The position numbers were made by a program, and so were the translations under genes. From assembly GCA_041398785.1 (NCBI GenBank), contig JAWKUA010000020.1, positions 1 through 64,000 on the forward strand: a stretch of 64,000 bases of DNA, in the 5' to 3' direction. Positions within the stretch are counted from its first letter, which is position 1, and each line of letters opens with the position of its first letter. Positions 1 to 8,688 of the stretch are shown piece by piece. The notes below the pieces were generated by a model, which did not search any database, was not told where the DNA came from, and saw nothing but the letters and a program-made list of their open reading frames with translations. The DNA comes from Planctomycetaceae bacterium (lineage in GTDB: Bacteria > Planctomycetota > Planctomycetia > Planctomycetales > Planctomycetaceae).

Positions 1-766
1 GGTACAGCAGTCCGTCGTTGTCGGCGTCAATCGGCACTGCGCTTCCATCATGGCACCCGGCATACGACGAAAGCGCGGGACCGTTGCTGACGTTTCCGGC
101 CGGGTTGCTGGGACATTTCAGCCAGCGGATTTCGATCACGGGCTGCTGATTTTGAATCCAGGCAGCGACGGCGTCAGCATCGGCGGTGGCCGGCGCGCCT
201 CCGTAACCGAACTCATCCGGCCCATATCCCGGGTCCGCGCCGGCCTGAAGTTCGTACGAGGGCAATTCTTCCACCAACAAGTCATCGCGGGGTTCGCTGT
301 TCGGATCATCGGTGCCGGAATCCGGCGACAGCGGTGCCGTGGCGTCCGGTTGCGCCGAGCGATCGGCGCCCAGCATCGCATCCAGTCCGGCAAGCTGTTC
401 ACCGTTCAGAAAACTGCGACGGGGATCACGGAAATCAATTTGCCGGTAGACGTTTTCCATATCCGCATACGGCAGGATTTGAGCGATCCAGCTCATCTTG
501 TAACCGGGGACCGACGTGCTGACAGGGCCGGATTGATTCACGGACCCCGGCGGCAGAACTGAGTGGGTCTGGTGGTAGCATTGGAGGGCGATACCGATTT
601 GAACCAGATTGTTTGTGCATTGTGTACGTCGGGCGTGTTCGCGCGCCTGCTGGACGGCCGGCAACAGCAAAGCGATCAGGATCGCGATCGTGGCGATAAC
701 CACGATCAGTTCCAGGAGCGTAAAAGCCTGGCGGGTTCGTCTGAGTGTTCTCATGCCGGGTTTCAT
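1..766 (-). CDS. DUF1559 prepilin-like exported protein (3' part outside window)
   Basis: The N-terminus, with RRTRQAFTLLELIVVIATI, is a type IV pilin/pseudopilin-like prepilin signal with a long hydrophobic helix. It is followed by a globular region containing the family-typical SSYAGCHDG and PIDADNDG segments. This is the large planctomycete DUF1559 family (also called SBP_bac_10), presumed to be processed and displayed on the cell surface; its function is unknown. The gene runs off the left edge, so the C-terminal H-x9-DG region is not visible. The start ATG at 766-764 overlaps the TGA of the upstream channel gene (ATGA), suggesting coupled translation. A second in-frame ATG lies at 754. 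Family assignment is firm; the role is not. Confidence 0.9.
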   Translation of the reverse strand, partial: MKPGMRTLRRTRQAFTLLELIVVIATIAILIALLLPAVQQAREHARRTQCTNNLVQIGIALQCYHQTHSVLPPGSVNQSGPVSTSVPGYKMSWIAQILPYADMENVYRQIDFRDPRRSFLNGEQLAGLDAMLGADRSAQPDATAPLSPDSGTDDPNSEPRDDLLVEELPSYELQAGADPGYGPDEFGYGGAPATADADAVAAWIQNQQPVIEIRWLKCPSNPAGNVSNGPALSSYAGCHDGSAVPIDADNDGLLY

Positions 767-3700
767 TTCCTGGCGGAATCATCGGTACCGGAAGCCACGA
801 TGCCTGTCAGACCCGGTGTTTCAGCGGTTTTGTTCATGAAAACATGCAGATCTCGCTGAGGAAACGGAATCGAGATCCCCGCGGCGGCCAGGCGGTGATT
901 GATTTCCGTGTGGAGTTCGGAAATTGTGTTCAGGCGGTTTTCCAGGTTCGGCAGGTAGGCTCGAAGAACCAGGTCCAGCGAGCTGTCGCCGAAGTTTTCG
1001 AACGTGGTCAGCGGCGGCGGATCGGCAAGGACGTTCGGATGATCTTTTGCGGTCTGCAGGATGATTTCCCGTGCCTGATCGGTGTTGCTTCCGTAGGCCA
1101 CTCCGACCTTGATGACGATCCGATTAGTCGTATCGCTCAGCGTCCAGTTCAGCAGCTTTCCGGTCACGAATTCCTTGTTGGGCACAATGTATTCGCGGCG
1201 ATCCCAGTCCGTTATCGAGGTAGCTCGAATCTGGATGCGCGACACCACGCCGCTGACGCCGTCAATCGTGACGATGTCGCCGATTCGGACCGGCCGTTCC
1301 AGCAGGATGATGATTCCGGAAACAAAGTTGGCGAACACTTCCTGAAGTCCGAATCCCAGGCCGACGGAAAGCCCCGCCACCAGCCACTGCACCTGCGACC
1401 AGCGCAGTCCCAGCAGTCCGAACACGATCATCACGCCGGCAACCAGCACCAGGTAGCGCGTTACGGTTGTAATGGCGTAGCGGATCCCGGATTCAAACTT
1501 TACGCGGCTCAGCAGGATGATCTCGATCAGGCCTGGCAGTTGCCTCACAGCGACGATGGTGACGATGGTCGAAAACGCGGCCAGAATGAGGCTGCCGACG
1601 GTGACGGGATGCTTTTCGATGACTGTTGTCGTCTTCGCGGGATCGCTGCTGGCAGGGTCCGAAATCGTGACTTGCTCGCTGACGGACCAAAGTTCCTGTC
1701 GGTCCAGCACCTTCAGCGCGGGAAGAACGTCGAACCAGATGGCCCAGGAACACCCGATCAGCGTCAGAATGCAGACATTTCGGATCAGTGAATGCGCCTG
1801 CAGCCCGAATAACGCCAGTCCGTCATCGTCGGCAGGAATCGGCGGAATCAGGGACGCCGCAGATTCTTCCGCGGATTCCGCCTGCTGCTGTTGTTCGCGC
1901 TGAGCGGCGCGTTCGCGAGCCATGGCCATCCGCGACGCCCGGTGGGACAGCCGCAGCCAGCGCACCAGAAAACTGTCGGCCACCAGCAGCAGCGACGCGA
2001 TCACGACGGTACTGCTGAGTCGAATCCAGAGCTGCACGGCGGTGTAGTGAAATCCGATGACGGACAACGTACCCAGCGCGACGGGCATCGTTAGCAGCAG
2101 ACCAATCCACAGAATTCGAGTGTTGTGCATCACACGATGCCGCGCCAGCAGAGTGCGGACAAACGGGCAGTTGACCGGCAGCAGCAGTCTGGCCAGCATC
2201 ACAGAATTGAGCGCCATGATGAACGTGAACAGAATCCGTTCCAGTCGTTCTTCTCCCGTTGCGCAGTACCGCACGATCAGCAGCAGCAACAGCGGAGGAG
2301 AAATGCCGACGATGACATTTCGCAGCCAGTGGCGCAGCCGGTCGTTGACAGATTCCTCCCACGCGAAATGCGCGGCGGCCAGCCCATCGCGGCGCAGAAA
2401 CTGGCGGAAGAAGTTCAGCCACAGCGTAAAGATTCCCAGTTGTGCGATGGCAGCGCCGAGTCCCGCGAAGACTCCGTGAGTTCCGCTGCTGAACCGCAGC
2501 ACATTTCCGAGGAACATCAGCAGCAACGGCCATTCCGCCGCCATGCCGAAGCTCAGCAGCACAGCCTTGACTGTGGGACGCATGCTCATGCAGGTTCGCC
2601 GCCGTGCCTGTTCTCCGGTTTCCACCAGGGCTCGCCGCGCGCGTTCCTGAACGGCCAGCAGCAGCAGAATGGCAACGACCGCGGGGACAATCACAACCCA
2701 CAGGGACACGCCGCCGCGACTTGCGGAATCCGGCAGGCCGCGTCGCAGTTCGTCCACGATCGCCACGCCTTCCCGCGGCGCCAGCTTCAGGTCCGTCCAG
2801 GAAAGCATTTCGTGACTGCGGACCCACAGCGCCTGTTCGCTGACATACTCGTCCCACGCGGTTCTGAAATCCGCCAGTGACCGCTGTTGTTCGTAGAGTT
2901 CTCCGACAATCGTCTTCAGTCGTGTCGTGTTGTCCTGAAGCGCGCGAATCACGTCGATGGAACCCTGAATCTGTTCCGCTCGACGAATGGAATCCTCGTC
3001 TTCGCTGACTTCGGACGCATCGGCCATGGTCTCAGCGGCGGCAAGATCCTGGGCGTATTGGTTCAGCTCCGTCCGCAGTGTTGCGATTTCCTGGTCAAGC
3101 TCCGCGATCTCGCGATCCAGCTCTTCTCCTGTGGGCAGCCGCTGCTGAAAATCCAGCAGCTCACGGCCAATCGTGCCGCTGAGCCCGAATTCCCGGACGC
3201 TTTGCTGAATCCGGTCGGCCTCGACTTTCAGCCGCTTCAGACTTTCTCCGCCGCGGTCGAGAGCGGATTGTTTCTGGGGAATCGTCTCGTCCGTCAGGCC
3301 GTTGTTGAGTGCGGCGTAGTTGAGTCGTTTCTGCACCAGACTTCGAAGCTTCGGATCGTCGATGCTGTCCAGGTCGTCGACGGCCAGTTGTGCCTTCTGA
3401 AGCTGTTTCGTGGACTCGTCGCGACTGCGCTTTTCCAGCGCTGCCTTGATGGCTTCCAGTTCCTGTTCCAGGCTCGTCACGACGCGCTGCTGCCGCCGCG
3501 CGCGAAGTGCAGGCATTCCCAGAGCCAGCCGCGTGTCGATTTCGGCCTGCGCGGCCTGAAGTGCGTCTCGCTGCGCGCTGAGTTGCAGATTGCGTGCCTC
3601 CGCCGCTGCGCGTGCCACGGAGTCAGTCAGCGAAGTGCTGTCGGAGGGAAGTGACTTCAGGCGCGTATCGTTTTCGGTAATCGATTGCTCGACTGTCTCC

Positions 3701-4542
3701 CGCTGCTGCTGCAGGTCACGCTTGCGAGCCGTCATTTCCTCGGACGCGGCTTCCGGAGACGTGGGAAGCTGTCGAGCCTCGGTCAGTTCGAGTTGTTTCT
3801 GCGTTCGCCTGGCTTCCAGATCAGCGACGGACACTGCGGACGGATCGAAGGCGGTCGTTGTCACCGCGGGTTGTTCCAGATCGGCTTTTTCCGCCGGCAG
3901 TCCGTCGATGACTTTCTTTCTGGCATCGGCCGCGGCTCGTTCTCCCTGCGCGGACTGGATATCCGCCTCAGCCCGCATCAACTGCTGTTCGACATCCGTG
4001 CGAACGATCTCATCAAGCTGAGCGTCCGCAACCTTGGTCCTCAGTTGTTCGATTCGACGCAACAGGTCCGTTGCGGGATTCGGCTCCGTCGGTGGTGTCG
4101 CTTCCGCGGGAGGCTGCCCCTGCGGTGTGACAACCGGTGCCGCAGCGTTCGGATCGGGCGGCTGAGCACTGGCAACGGCGGGATTTGCCGTGCCCGCAGT
4201 ACCCGTGACAGGTCGTGTTGTACCGGGATTCCGCCCCTGTGCGTTCTGGCCTGCAGGACCTGTCGCCGCGGAACTCTGAGCCGACTGTGAGGCGGGAGAA
4301 ATCAGTGCCTCCGCGCGCTGTGCATGCGTCAGCGGTTGTTCTGACGTTATCGCCAGCACCGTGACCAGGACGATCATGCCAATTGCGCGCGGCGATCGCT
4401 TCGTTTCGTTGACGGTCAGCCTGTTGCCGCCGTCATGCGCCGGCAGGATTGATGAAACCAACGCCGGGCGGTGCATTCGCAAACCCACTCTCGTCGACCA
4501 CCGGCATGGCTTCACAATTCGCGTTCTAAACATCCTGTTCAT
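763..4542 (-). CDS. MscS-superfamily mechanosensitive channel, large MscK/MscM-type
   Basis: About 1,259 residues. An N-terminal signal/anchor is followed by a Pro/Ala-rich linker and a long coiled-coil-rich periplasmic region (roughly residues 150-590), then several membrane helices from about 605 to 1025. The C-terminal 230 residues are a complete MscS pore and beta domain: the pore helix region has GLSVGLGFGLQEVFANFVSG, followed by ERPVRIGDIV and the lateral cytoplasmic domain. This architecture matches E. coli MscK/MscM rather than small MscS. The family opens under membrane tension and releases solutes during hypo-osmotic shock. The ATG at 4542 is preferred because GGAG lies 9 bases upstream; a GTG at 4548 and an ATG at 4533 are alternatives. 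It overlaps the end of the upstream gene and the start of the downstream one, so the three are probably co-translated. Confidence 0.92.
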   Translation of the reverse strand: MNRMFRTRIVKPCRWSTRVGLRMHRPALVSSILPAHDGGNRLTVNETKRSPRAIGMIVLVTVLAITSEQPLTHAQRAEALISPASQSAQSSAATGPAGQNAQGRNPGTTRPVTGTAGTANPAVASAQPPDPNAAAPVVTPQGQPPAEATPPTEPNPATDLLRRIEQLRTKVADAQLDEIVRTDVEQQLMRAEADIQSAQGERAAADARKKVIDGLPAEKADLEQPAVTTTAFDPSAVSVADLEARRTQKQLELTEARQLPTSPEAASEEMTARKRDLQQQRETVEQSITENDTRLKSLPSDSTSLTDSVARAAAEARNLQLSAQRDALQAAQAEIDTRLALGMPALRARRQQRVVTSLEQELEAIKAALEKRSRDESTKQLQKAQLAVDDLDSIDDPKLRSLVQKRLNYAALNNGLTDETIPQKQSALDRGGESLKRLKVEADRIQQSVREFGLSGTIGRELLDFQQRLPTGEELDREIAELDQEIATLRTELNQYAQDLAAAETMADASEVSEDEDSIRRAEQIQGSIDVIRALQDNTTRLKTIVGELYEQQRSLADFRTAWDEYVSEQALWVRSHEMLSWTDLKLAPREGVAIVDELRRGLPDSASRGGVSLWVVIVPAVVAILLLLAVQERARRALVETGEQARRRTCMSMRPTVKAVLLSFGMAAEWPLLLMFLGNVLRFSSGTHGVFAGLGAAIAQLGIFTLWLNFFRQFLRRDGLAAAHFAWEESVNDRLRHWLRNVIVGISPPLLLLLIVRYCATGEERLERILFTFIMALNSVMLARLLLPVNCPFVRTLLARHRVMHNTRILWIGLLLTMPVALGTLSVIGFHYTAVQLWIRLSSTVVIASLLLVADSFLVRWLRLSHRASRMAMARERAAQREQQQQAESAEESAASLIPPIPADDDGLALFGLQAHSLIRNVCILTLIGCSWAIWFDVLPALKVLDRQELWSVSEQVTISDPASSDPAKTTTVIEKHPVTVGSLILAAFSTIVTIVAVRQLPGLIEIILLSRVKFESGIRYAITTVTRYLVLVAGVMIVFGLLGLRWSQVQWLVAGLSVGLGFGLQEVFANFVSGIIILLERPVRIGDIVTIDGVSGVVSRIQIRATSITDWDRREYIVPNKEFVTGKLLNWTLSDTTNRIVIKVGVAYGSNTDQAREIILQTAKDHPNVLADPPPLTTFENFGDSSLDLVLRAYLPNLENRLNTISELHTEINHRLAAAGISIPFPQRDLHVFMNKTAETPGLTGIVASGTDDSARK

Positions 4543-5083
4543 TTCCACGGCCTCCGTTTCGGCCAGTCAACTGCACGACATTGCGGCACCATTCGGCGAC
4601 GTGAATGTCCGTAGGCTGATCGATCAGCACCGACGAGGCACCGGCTTCATACAGCACAGGGACCAGTTCACGGTGCCGCGCGTCTCCCAGCATCAGAACG
4701 GGCGGTACGGCTCGGCTAAGTCTCGCCAGCCTTCCAAGCAGCACCAGACCGTCGCGTTCGACGTCGCTAAGAACTGCAATGATACCCAGCACCGTTGTCG
4801 TTCCCAGTCGAGCGACCACATCGCGCGAAGCCGTGAGCGAAACGAAGTCGACTTCTGTGACGCCGCCGGCGAGCAGTTCGTGATCAGCACCGCGGACAGC
4901 GGACGTTCCGACGAGACGGGTGCGAAATTCCGCGGCAACCGCCGATGACCAGTGAGGATTCCGTTCCAGAACCAGGAATACCGACCGTGACCAGTCCGGC
5001 AGCAGCGAATCGATGTCGAAGTTCGAATCAGGATCGGTCATGCCAGGAATTCGCGCGGCACGAGACACCACCGGGCGTTCCAT
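4526..5083 (-). CDS. Hypothetical protein, possible degenerate receiver-like fold
   Basis: 185 residues, family not recognised. The pattern of hydrophobic strands alternating with helices (SVFLVLERNP near residue 33, TVLGIIAVLSD in the middle, PPVLMLGDAR, then GASSVLIDQP) resembles a response-regulator receiver. I do not see the normal acidic cluster with a phosphoacceptor Asp, and there is no output domain. No signal peptide or membrane segment is visible. It starts 31 bases after the stop of the aldehyde-dehydrogenase-like gene and overlaps the channel gene, so it is probably in the same transcript. No clear ribosome site decides between the ATG at 5083 and the ATG at 5041. The receiver comparison is inference only. 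Confidence 0.6.
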   Translation of the reverse strand: MERPVVSRAARIPGMTDPDSNFDIDSLLPDWSRSVFLVLERNPHWSSAVAAEFRTRLVGTSAVRGADHELLAGGVTEVDFVSLTASRDVVARLGTTTVLGIIAVLSDVERDGLVLLGRLARLSRAVPPVLMLGDARHRELVPVLYEAGASSVLIDQPTDIHVAEWCRNVVQLTGRNGGRGNEQDV

Positions 5084-5114
5084 TGCGGAGCGAAGGGATC
5101 AACCGGTTGATCTC

Positions 5115-6563
5115 TTAGTGCGCCGGCGGAGGACTGTTCTGGAATGCCCGATTGCGGAACAGGAAGTCGATGATGTTGCCTTCGTGAGGTTGCAGCCAGT
5201 TGAGCTGAATGGTTTTGACTTCGCCGATGTTCAGGCGGTCGATGTTTGTCGCATCGATCAGGTCGCGAGAAAACTGTTCGTCTTCCGTCAAACAGGACCC
5301 CACCAGCGTATATCCGATCTTCTTCAGCATCTGATTCTGCGGGCAGTCAACAACCGAAACGAACGGAAACATGAATTCCGTATTGGCCATGGGATCATCG
5401 GGGCTGGTGACGTGCAGTACCGTCGGACGCAGGAAGTCGCATCGTTCGTTCTTCACCAGTCGGTCGCCGCCGCGATATTTCGCTGTGACTTCGGTGACGG
5501 CTGCCGACTTGCAGCCATCGTCAATCTGGTTGCTCATGGCTTCCGCCGCGCCGGGCATTGTGAACGCGGCGAGACCGGATTCGGGATCGTCCATCGGTTT
5601 TGGGACAATCGGGCCCAGCCGGCGAGCCAGCGCGTCGGCAATTTCCGCTCCGTGACGAGGTGTCCAGATGCCCGAACAACTGATGCAGCTTCGTCCGCTG
5701 TTGACGTAGACACTGTCGGCCATCAGGTCGAGATACTTTTCCCAGTCGTCGCACTTGTCTTCGCCGAGCAGGATTTTCGAAAACCCGGGACCGTGAGCCG
5801 AAACTCGCGGGTTGCCCTGGTACTGTTCGACTGTGGCCAGGCCGCCGAAGATGACGGACCGCTCGCACGTTTCCAGAACCGCTCCGCCGAGTTCCGCGCC
5901 TTTTGACGCATCGCCGGGGTACAGGCAGAACGCTTCGCGCGGGATGCCGGCCTGAGCAAACGCTTCGTACATGCGATACGGCGTCCACGGTTCGGCCGGA
6001 CCGGGTTTCAGCACGAGCCCGATCTGCAGCGGGATCACCGGCAGCCACAGCGTGTGGACACCCGGACTGTTGGACGGCAGCACCCAGCCAGCGGCGTTGC
6101 AGTTGGCCTGATAACTGACCATCACGCCGCGATCCTCCATCCCGTAGCCGCGGCTGAAAATTTCCAGCGGCAGTCCGCGCGTCAGCGAATCCAGAATCTT
6201 GTCCATGTTCTTTAACACGAACGCATTCTTGGTCATGTTGAACCGGCACATGTGTTCGGGAAGGCCGGTGGTTGCGGACTGCATCGTGCAGAAGTCGTCA
6301 GGACTCTGTTCGCCGTTGCCCAGCGGCAGTGTGGCGCTTTCATAAAGATCGGCAGCCTTCGCGCACATTTCGATCAGTTGTTCGATGGTGAACTGACGCA
6401 GCACGTCACGCGCGGCCTTCGCCTTCCGCATGTCCATCTTGATGATGCCGCCGTTGGCCTGATGGACCTGCGCCAGCGTTTCACCGGTTTCGAAGTGAAC
6501 GACATCCATCTTTTCCATGGATTCGTAAGGCTTGCCCCAGCGGACAATTGGAATTTCAATCAT
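5115..6563 (-). CDS. Aldehyde-dehydrogenase-superfamily acyl reductase, EhpG/LuxC-like
   Basis: 482 residues with the ALDH-superfamily layout: an NAD(P)-binding half (NSPGVH and VLKPGPAEPW near residues 165-193) and a catalytic half with GRSCISCSG at 290-298. Cys293 or Cys296 is the candidate thiol nucleophile. The divergent form and the partner gene (an adenylate-forming enzyme at 7066-8163) recall the EhpF/EhpG pair of griseoluteic-acid biosynthesis, and more distantly LuxC/LuxE, in which a carboxylate is activated and then reduced to an aldehyde. I infer it accepts an acyl group from the neighbouring ligase and reduces it with NAD(P)H in the cytoplasm. The substrate is unknown. An ordinary aldehyde oxidation role cannot be excluded. 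Confidence 0.75.
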   Translation of the reverse strand: MIEIPIVRWGKPYESMEKMDVVHFETGETLAQVHQANGGIIKMDMRKAKAARDVLRQFTIEQLIEMCAKAADLYESATLPLGNGEQSPDDFCTMQSATTGLPEHMCRFNMTKNAFVLKNMDKILDSLTRGLPLEIFSRGYGMEDRGVMVSYQANCNAAGWVLPSNSPGVHTLWLPVIPLQIGLVLKPGPAEPWTPYRMYEAFAQAGIPREAFCLYPGDASKGAELGGAVLETCERSVIFGGLATVEQYQGNPRVSAHGPGFSKILLGEDKCDDWEKYLDLMADSVYVNSGRSCISCSGIWTPRHGAEIADALARRLGPIVPKPMDDPESGLAAFTMPGAAEAMSNQIDDGCKSAAVTEVTAKYRGGDRLVKNERCDFLRPTVLHVTSPDDPMANTEFMFPFVSVVDCPQNQMLKKIGYTLVGSCLTEDEQFSRDLIDATNIDRLNIGEVKTIQLNWLQPHEGNIIDFLFRNRAFQNSPPPAH

Positions 6564-6595
6564 GTCTTGTGTGCCTCTTGTGCAGAAGGGGGAAT

Positions 6596-6624
6596 GTGAA
6601 TAGTAAACGGGGAATAGTAAACAG
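6596..6624 (+). repeat. Left terminal inverted repeat of four-helix-bundle cassette
   Basis: A 29-base A-rich sequence starting GTGAATAGTAAAC, itself two copies of a GAATAGTAAAC-type unit. It matches the reverse complement of 7036-7064 at 25 of 29 positions by eye. It lies between the stop of the four-helix-bundle gene and the start of the reductase gene, pointing inward. The composition is clearly unlike the GC-rich surroundings. Confidence 0.8.
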
Positions 6625-6641
6625 TCAGAGCGGCACCATCT

Positions 6642-7064
6642 TCACACCGTTTTGTCGAGTGACCGGCGCAGTCCGGTCAACATGCGCCCAACTTCTTCTG
6701 CGAGGGCCAGCGGGACGGTGCAGTCGTCCGCGGACACAAATCCCAAACGGGCAGCGATTGCGAGGTGAGTTTCGACTTCGGTCAGCGAACCGTTTGCAAT
6801 CCACAAAAACTGAAGAAATGCTTTTGGTGAACCTCGTCCCTGTACCTCGGCGATATTTGCGGGCACTGAAACGGCCGCACGACGCAACTGATTCGTCAAC
6901 CCGAATCGTTCATCCCTGGGAAAACGCCCTGACAATTTGTAACACTCGGAAACCAGATCAATCCCTTTCTGCCATACCAACAAGTCACGATAACTGCGAA
7001 CAGGCCCTTCGCGTTTGACCGCTCCGCTGTCGCCGCTAGTTACTATTCCCTGTTCACTATTCAC
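6642..7064 (-). CDS. Four-helix-bundle protein (S23/IVS-encoded family)
   Basis: About 140 residues. YRDLLVWQKGIDLV, FPRDERFGLTNQLRRAAVS, VPANIAEVQGR and a C-terminal helix with LAEEVGRMLTGLRRSL are the recognised signature of the small four-helix-bundle family (TIGR02436 type), first known from intervening sequences in 23S rRNA genes and related to Avd of diversity-generating retroelements. The molecular role is unknown; related bundles bind nucleic acid. The start is uncertain: a GTG at 7064, one base after the upstream stop, gives family-like length, while an ATG at 7097 would overlap the upstream gene. The whole gene lies between 29-base inverted repeats, so it behaves like an inserted cassette within an operon. 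Confidence 0.85.
   Translation of the reverse strand: MNSEQGIVTSGDSGAVKREGPVRSYRDLLVWQKGIDLVSECYKLSGRFPRDERFGLTNQLRRAAVSVPANIAEVQGRGSPKAFLQFLWIANGSLTEVETHLAIAARLGFVSADDCTVPLALAEEVGRMLTGLRRSLDKTV
7036..7064 (-). repeat. Right terminal inverted repeat of four-helix-bundle cassette
   Basis: Read on the minus strand it begins GTGAATAGTGAACAGGG and mirrors 6596-6624 with four mismatches. It begins one base after the TAG of the adenylate-forming enzyme gene (7068-7066) and contains the likely GTG start of the four-helix-bundle gene. Together the two repeats bound a 469-base unit (6596-7064). Confidence 0.8.
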
Positions 7065-7065
7065 A

Positions 7066-8163
7066 CTAATAAACCCCAACCGTCGTTGTCTTTGCATACA
7101 CGTGATACGGCCGGACGCTGCTGACTCCGTCCCAGGGGAATTTTTCGCACGGGCGTTCGCGTTCGCCTTCGTCACGTTCCAGAAAACCGGGGACGAACAG
7201 TTCCTTCGTCAGCGTGTACAGTTTCACTCGTCCGGTTTCACCGTAGCCGACGACTTTCTTGTGATCGTCGAAGTCAACCACCTCCACGACGGCTCGCGGT
7301 TGAGGAGCGTAGTAGGTGATCTTGTAATTGTCGGCGGGATCGAACGGCTTGCCGCACGCCAGGCCCATCAGCGTGTTGCCATACGTCGGCGTGATGTAGA
7401 CATTCGGGCCGAGCAGTTCCTCGCGAGCGAACCGATACCACTGCGGCGTGAACTCCGTGCCTCCGCAGAAGATGCCCTTAATGCCGGATTCCTCGACGCT
7501 GCTGCCTTCGTCCATCAGTTTCATCGCCAGAGCTTCCAGCAGCTTCGGCGTTGTGAACATGCACTGAATATCGTTGTTGGCGCTCAGAATGGTCGTCGCC
7601 TGATCGATGACGTGAGCGCTGTATTCCTTTGCTTCTTCGACCTTTCCCTTCTTCAGCAGCTTTACGACCCAGCGAGGATCGAGGTCCACGCAGAAGCAGA
7701 TTCCACCGCGGTGCTGAGCCAGGTGTTCCACAGCAAGACGCAAACGGCGCGGCCCGGACGGTCCCAGCATCAGCCAGTTGGAGCCCTTCGGAAAGGACTC
7801 GTCCGGCAGCGTATCGCTGAACATTTCGTAGTCGATCCAGTGGTCTTCAATGACGACGCGCGATTTGGGAATGCCGGTTGTGCCGCCGGTTTCGAACACG
7901 TAAATGGGTTTGTCCTGATACGGCTGAGGCACCCAGCGACGCATCGGTCCGCCGCGCAGCCATTCGTCTTCAAACAGGGGAAACCGCTTCAGATCTTCGA
8001 ATCCCCGGACGTCCGTCAGCGGGTCGAAGTCAAATTGCTGTTTCTTTTCCAGCCAGAACTGACTTCCCGTGTCGTCGGCAAAGTGCCATTTCACGATTTC
8101 CTGAGTATGACGGTCCAGCAGCTCCTTTTGTCGCTCTGGTGTTGCGTCGGCAACGCTGCTCAC
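7066..8163 (-). CDS. Adenylate-forming enzyme, PaaK/EhpF-like acyl ligase
   Basis: 365 residues. The ATP-binding P-loop of the ANL superfamily is clear at 91-102 (ETGGTTGIPKSR), followed by a phenylacetate-CoA-ligase-like core with FCGGTEFTPQW and TPTYGNTLMG adenylate-binding segments. The overall length is close to compact ligases such as EhpF, with a short C-terminal part. The family activates a carboxylate as an acyl-adenylate. With the reductase at 5115-6563 it could form a carboxylate-to-aldehyde module; whether CoA, a carrier protein or the reductase cysteine receives the acyl group is unknown. The GTG start at 8163 is chosen because AGGA lies 7 bases upstream. The stop abuts the right inverted repeat of the inserted cassette. 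Confidence 0.8.
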   Translation of the reverse strand: MSSVADATPERQKELLDRHTQEIVKWHFADDTGSQFWLEKKQQFDFDPLTDVRGFEDLKRFPLFEDEWLRGGPMRRWVPQPYQDKPIYVFETGGTTGIPKSRVVIEDHWIDYEMFSDTLPDESFPKGSNWLMLGPSGPRRLRLAVEHLAQHRGGICFCVDLDPRWVVKLLKKGKVEEAKEYSAHVIDQATTILSANNDIQCMFTTPKLLEALAMKLMDEGSSVEESGIKGIFCGGTEFTPQWYRFAREELLGPNVYITPTYGNTLMGLACGKPFDPADNYKITYYAPQPRAVVEVVDFDDHKKVVGYGETGRVKLYTLTKELFVPGFLERDEGERERPCEKFPWDGVSSVRPYHVYAKTTTVGVY

Positions 8164-8688
8164 GGGCGGGTCCTTTTTCGGTGTTAGCCGGAGGAATGAA
8201 GGCGGAAGGAAGGTGGTCGCGAGTATAGGAGCCGGATGCACCATTTCAAACCGTTGGCCCGACTGTCGACGAACTGCCGTTGGCAAAGGTGAGAAACCGG
8301 ATGAAGCGCCCGTTCGCCATGACGGTAAACTGCTCTCGGGTTCAGGATTCGGTCGCGAGCGCCGAAAGCAGCCCGCACGACGGGAGACGCTTGCCGTTGC
8401 GGGGATTCAGCCTGATCCGGTACGCCGCCGCACAAGGTGAACCTTCTCATCCGGAAAATCGCGAAAGATCGTGCTGCGGAGAATGGGCTGGCTTTGGCGG
8501 TTAAGTTGGCCGAGTCACTGGTAACGCTTGACATCGTTTCGAGGAGCGACTGTCATACTTCAAGCTTGGCTGCGCGCCGGACCAGAAATTTTTGGTGTTG
8601 ATTTCCGCCGTGCGAGTCCCAAAATACCCGCCGTCGCCTGCTCCGTGGTGGCAAAACGTCAAAACAAAGGAAACTGGAGACTCTTAGA
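8164..8688. other. Intergenic region, divergent promoters expected
   Basis: About 525 bases between the divergent adenylate-forming enzyme gene and the small CxxCH protein gene. Short open frames exist on both strands but none has a recognisable motif or convincing ribosome site. I see no clear repeat or structured element; promoters for both neighbours presumably lie here. Confidence 0.5.
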
